From NCBI GenBank assembly GCA_002706585.1, contig PALU01000051.1:1-19572 (forward strand): 19,572 bases of DNA, given 5' to 3'. Of the stretch, positions 18,408 to 19,572 are shown piece after piece. The position numbers and the translations under genes are program-made. This stretch comes from Rickettsiales bacterium. GTDB lineage: Bacteria; Pseudomonadota; Alphaproteobacteria; TMED127. The notes beneath the pieces are model-generated. The model did not search any database and was not told the origin of the DNA. It saw only the letters and a program-made list of their open reading frames with translations. Position 1 is the stretch's first letter, and each line of letters opens with the position of its first letter.

Positions 18408-19211
18408 TTAAATCCTATCTAATTTTCCACCGCGTAAAATCTGGTTAAATCCTTGGATTGAATTGTCTTGGTCATTAATATCAATTATTGTACCTGACAA
18501 TGTTCCATGCCCACTAGCAGTTTCCAATCTTAATTTAAGGTGTTTATGGGTAAATTTACGAATAGAGTTTTCTTTTTTCATTCCAATAACTGAATCATAA
18601 TCGCCACACATTCCTAAATCAGTTTGAAAAAAGCTACCCTTCTCCAAAATTTGAAGATCTGCTGTTGGAACATGAGTATGAGTTCCAAAGATCACATTAA
18701 CTTGACCATCAAAGAAATGTGCTAATGCCATTTTTTCTGATGTTGATTCACCATGTACATCAATTATAATTATAGCATCATTGTATTTAGATTTTGTTAG
18801 ATCAATTATCTTTTTTACAGAATCAAAGGGACTTTCTAAAGAATCCATAAACAATCTGCACATTACATTAATAACACAAATAATTTTTCCATTATTAATT
18901 TTATAAGTACCATAACCATTGCCAGGTGAATTTAAAGGGAAATTGCAAGGCCTTAAAAGCCTTAAGTCTTTACTAATATAGTCTAAAATTTCTTTTTGAT
19001 CCCAAATATGATTGCCTGATGTTATTACATCAACACCTATCGAATAAAAGTTTTGACATATTTTTTTTGTTATTCCAAAACCACTTGCAGCATTTTCACC
19101 ATTTAAAACAACAAAATCGATCTTTTCTTTTTCTCTTAATTTAGGAATCTCTTTTTCCACAATTTCTCTTCCAGATCTTCCAACTACATCCCCACAGATA
19201 AGAATTTTCAT
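18408..19211 (-). CDS. YmdB-type metallophosphoesterase (TIGR00282 family)
   Basis: This 267-residue protein belongs to the calcineurin-like phosphoesterases related to Bacillus YmdB, which hydrolyses 2',3'-cyclic nucleotides; the substrate here is unknown. Metal-binding motifs are visible in order: GDVVGRSGR (about 7-15), NGENAASGFGIT (about 38-49), SGNHIWDQKE (about 66-75), DVHGESTSEK (about 151-160) and GTHTHVPTADLQIL (about 176-189). The C-terminal part has TDLGMCGDYDSVIGM, also typical. The ATG overlaps the stop of the upstream cyclo-ligase gene (ATGA). The cyclo-ligase, phosphoesterase, yebC order recurs in alphaproteobacteria as far as I recall. Confidence 0.92.
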   Translation of the reverse strand: MKILICGDVVGRSGREIVEKEIPKLREKEKIDFVVLNGENAASGFGITKKICQNFYSIGVDVITSGNHIWDQKEILDYISKDLRLLRPCNFPLNSPGNGYGTYKINNGKIICVINVMCRLFMDSLESPFDSVKKIIDLTKSKYNDAIIIIDVHGESTSEKMALAHFFDGQVNVIFGTHTHVPTADLQILEKGSFFQTDLGMCGDYDSVIGMKKENSIRKFTHKHLKLRLETASGHGTLSGTIIDINDQDNSIQGFNQILRGGKLDRI

Positions 19212-19572
19212 TCGATGTTCCTTGTTGGAGTAATAATAAGGTCTAATTTTTTGTCAAATTCCATCATTGGCACCATTTCAATTTCCTGTTCATCAAATGC
19301 CACTCCGATTGTAAAAATTTTCCGTTTTTTCTTTAAACAACTTATTGTTCTATCATAATAACCACCGCCATAACCAATTCTATTCTTTTTTATATCAAAA
19401 GCCACCAGTGGCACTATAACAAAAGATGGTTCTAAAAAAACCTCATTGTCTGGTACTAATATTTTGAATTTTCCGTTAATCATTTTTGTAGTATCAGAAA
19501 TCCATTCTTTAAATAAAAGTGGGCTATGAATTTTATTTATAAAGGGAAGACAGACATTATATTTTCTTTTAC
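19208..19572 (-). CDS. fthC: 5-formyltetrahydrofolate cyclo-ligase, C-terminal part (start outside window)
   Basis: The enzyme (YgfA/MTHFS) uses ATP to turn 5-formyl-THF into 5,10-methenyl-THF in one-carbon metabolism. The frame ending at 19208 (UGA) stays open to the window edge. Its first visible part reads NVCLPFINKIHSPLLFKEW, a family segment upstream of the ATG at 19483, so that ATG is internal. The diagnostic block RIGYGGGYYDR and the C-terminal FDKKLDLIITPTRNI are present. About 121 residues are visible, roughly two thirds of the usual 180-200. fthC is the common symbol for this enzyme in proteobacteria; ygfA is a synonym. Confidence 0.93.
   Translation of the reverse strand, partial: KRKYNVCLPFINKIHSPLLFKEWISDTTKMINGKFKILVPDNEVFLEPSFVIVPLVAFDIKKNRIGYGGGYYDRTISCLKKKRKIFTIGVAFDEQEIEMVPMMEFDKKLDLIITPTRNIE

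Overview
The window looks like an AT-rich, tightly packed chromosome segment from an alphaproteobacterium. The evidence is the gene order on the minus strand, read from high to low coordinates: 5-formyl-THF cyclo-ligase, a YmdB-type phosphoesterase, yebC, ruvC-ruvA-ruvB, ybgC, tolQ-tolR-tolA-tolB, a small lipoprotein, pal, cpoB, tilS, ftsH, folP, glmM and thiD. Genes overlap or sit a few bases apart, A+T is very high, and most genes show little Shine-Dalgarno signal, as in streamlined free-living marine lineages (SAR11-like, HIMB59/AEGEAN-169-like). The presence of thiC argues against a typical SAR11 genome, but placement to genus is inference. No mobile element, CRISPR array, tRNA or rRNA was seen.

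Layout. Positions 1-1760 (minus) hold most of an SLC13-type transporter with two RCK_C (TrkA-C) domains; its 3' end lies outside the window. It diverges from thiC (1854-3632, the only plus-strand gene). thiC converges on thiD, the last gene of the long minus-strand run. The run covers folate and one-carbon metabolism (fthC, folP), Holliday-junction repair (ruvCAB), translation and tRNA (yebC, tilS), the Tol-Pal envelope-constriction machine (ybgC to cpoB), membrane proteolysis (ftsH) and peptidoglycan precursor supply (glmM). A clear rho-independent terminator lies between pal and cpoB. Near-identical promoters precede pal and the small lipoprotein gene.

The most striking observation is that four conserved genes are interrupted as written. 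thiC has an in-frame UGA at the Gly of its EGPGHVPM motif. thiD, tilS and tolA are each out of frame by one nucleotide exactly at a poly(A) tract of 11, 10 and 14 A. Since tilS and tolA are normally essential or important, these three are best explained either by homopolymer sequencing errors or by transcriptional/ribosomal slippage that restores frame, as described for AT-rich insect endosymbionts. The thiC stop is not in a homopolymer and needs a separate explanation: a base-call error, a real recent nonsense mutation, or readthrough. UGA is a normal stop in several neighbouring genes, so global reassignment is unlikely.

I saw no clearly novel multi-gene system. The best candidates for something undescribed are the poly(A)-tract frameshifts, the thiC UGA, the duplicated lipoprotein promoter, and the small uncharacterised lipoprotein embedded in the tol-pal cluster.
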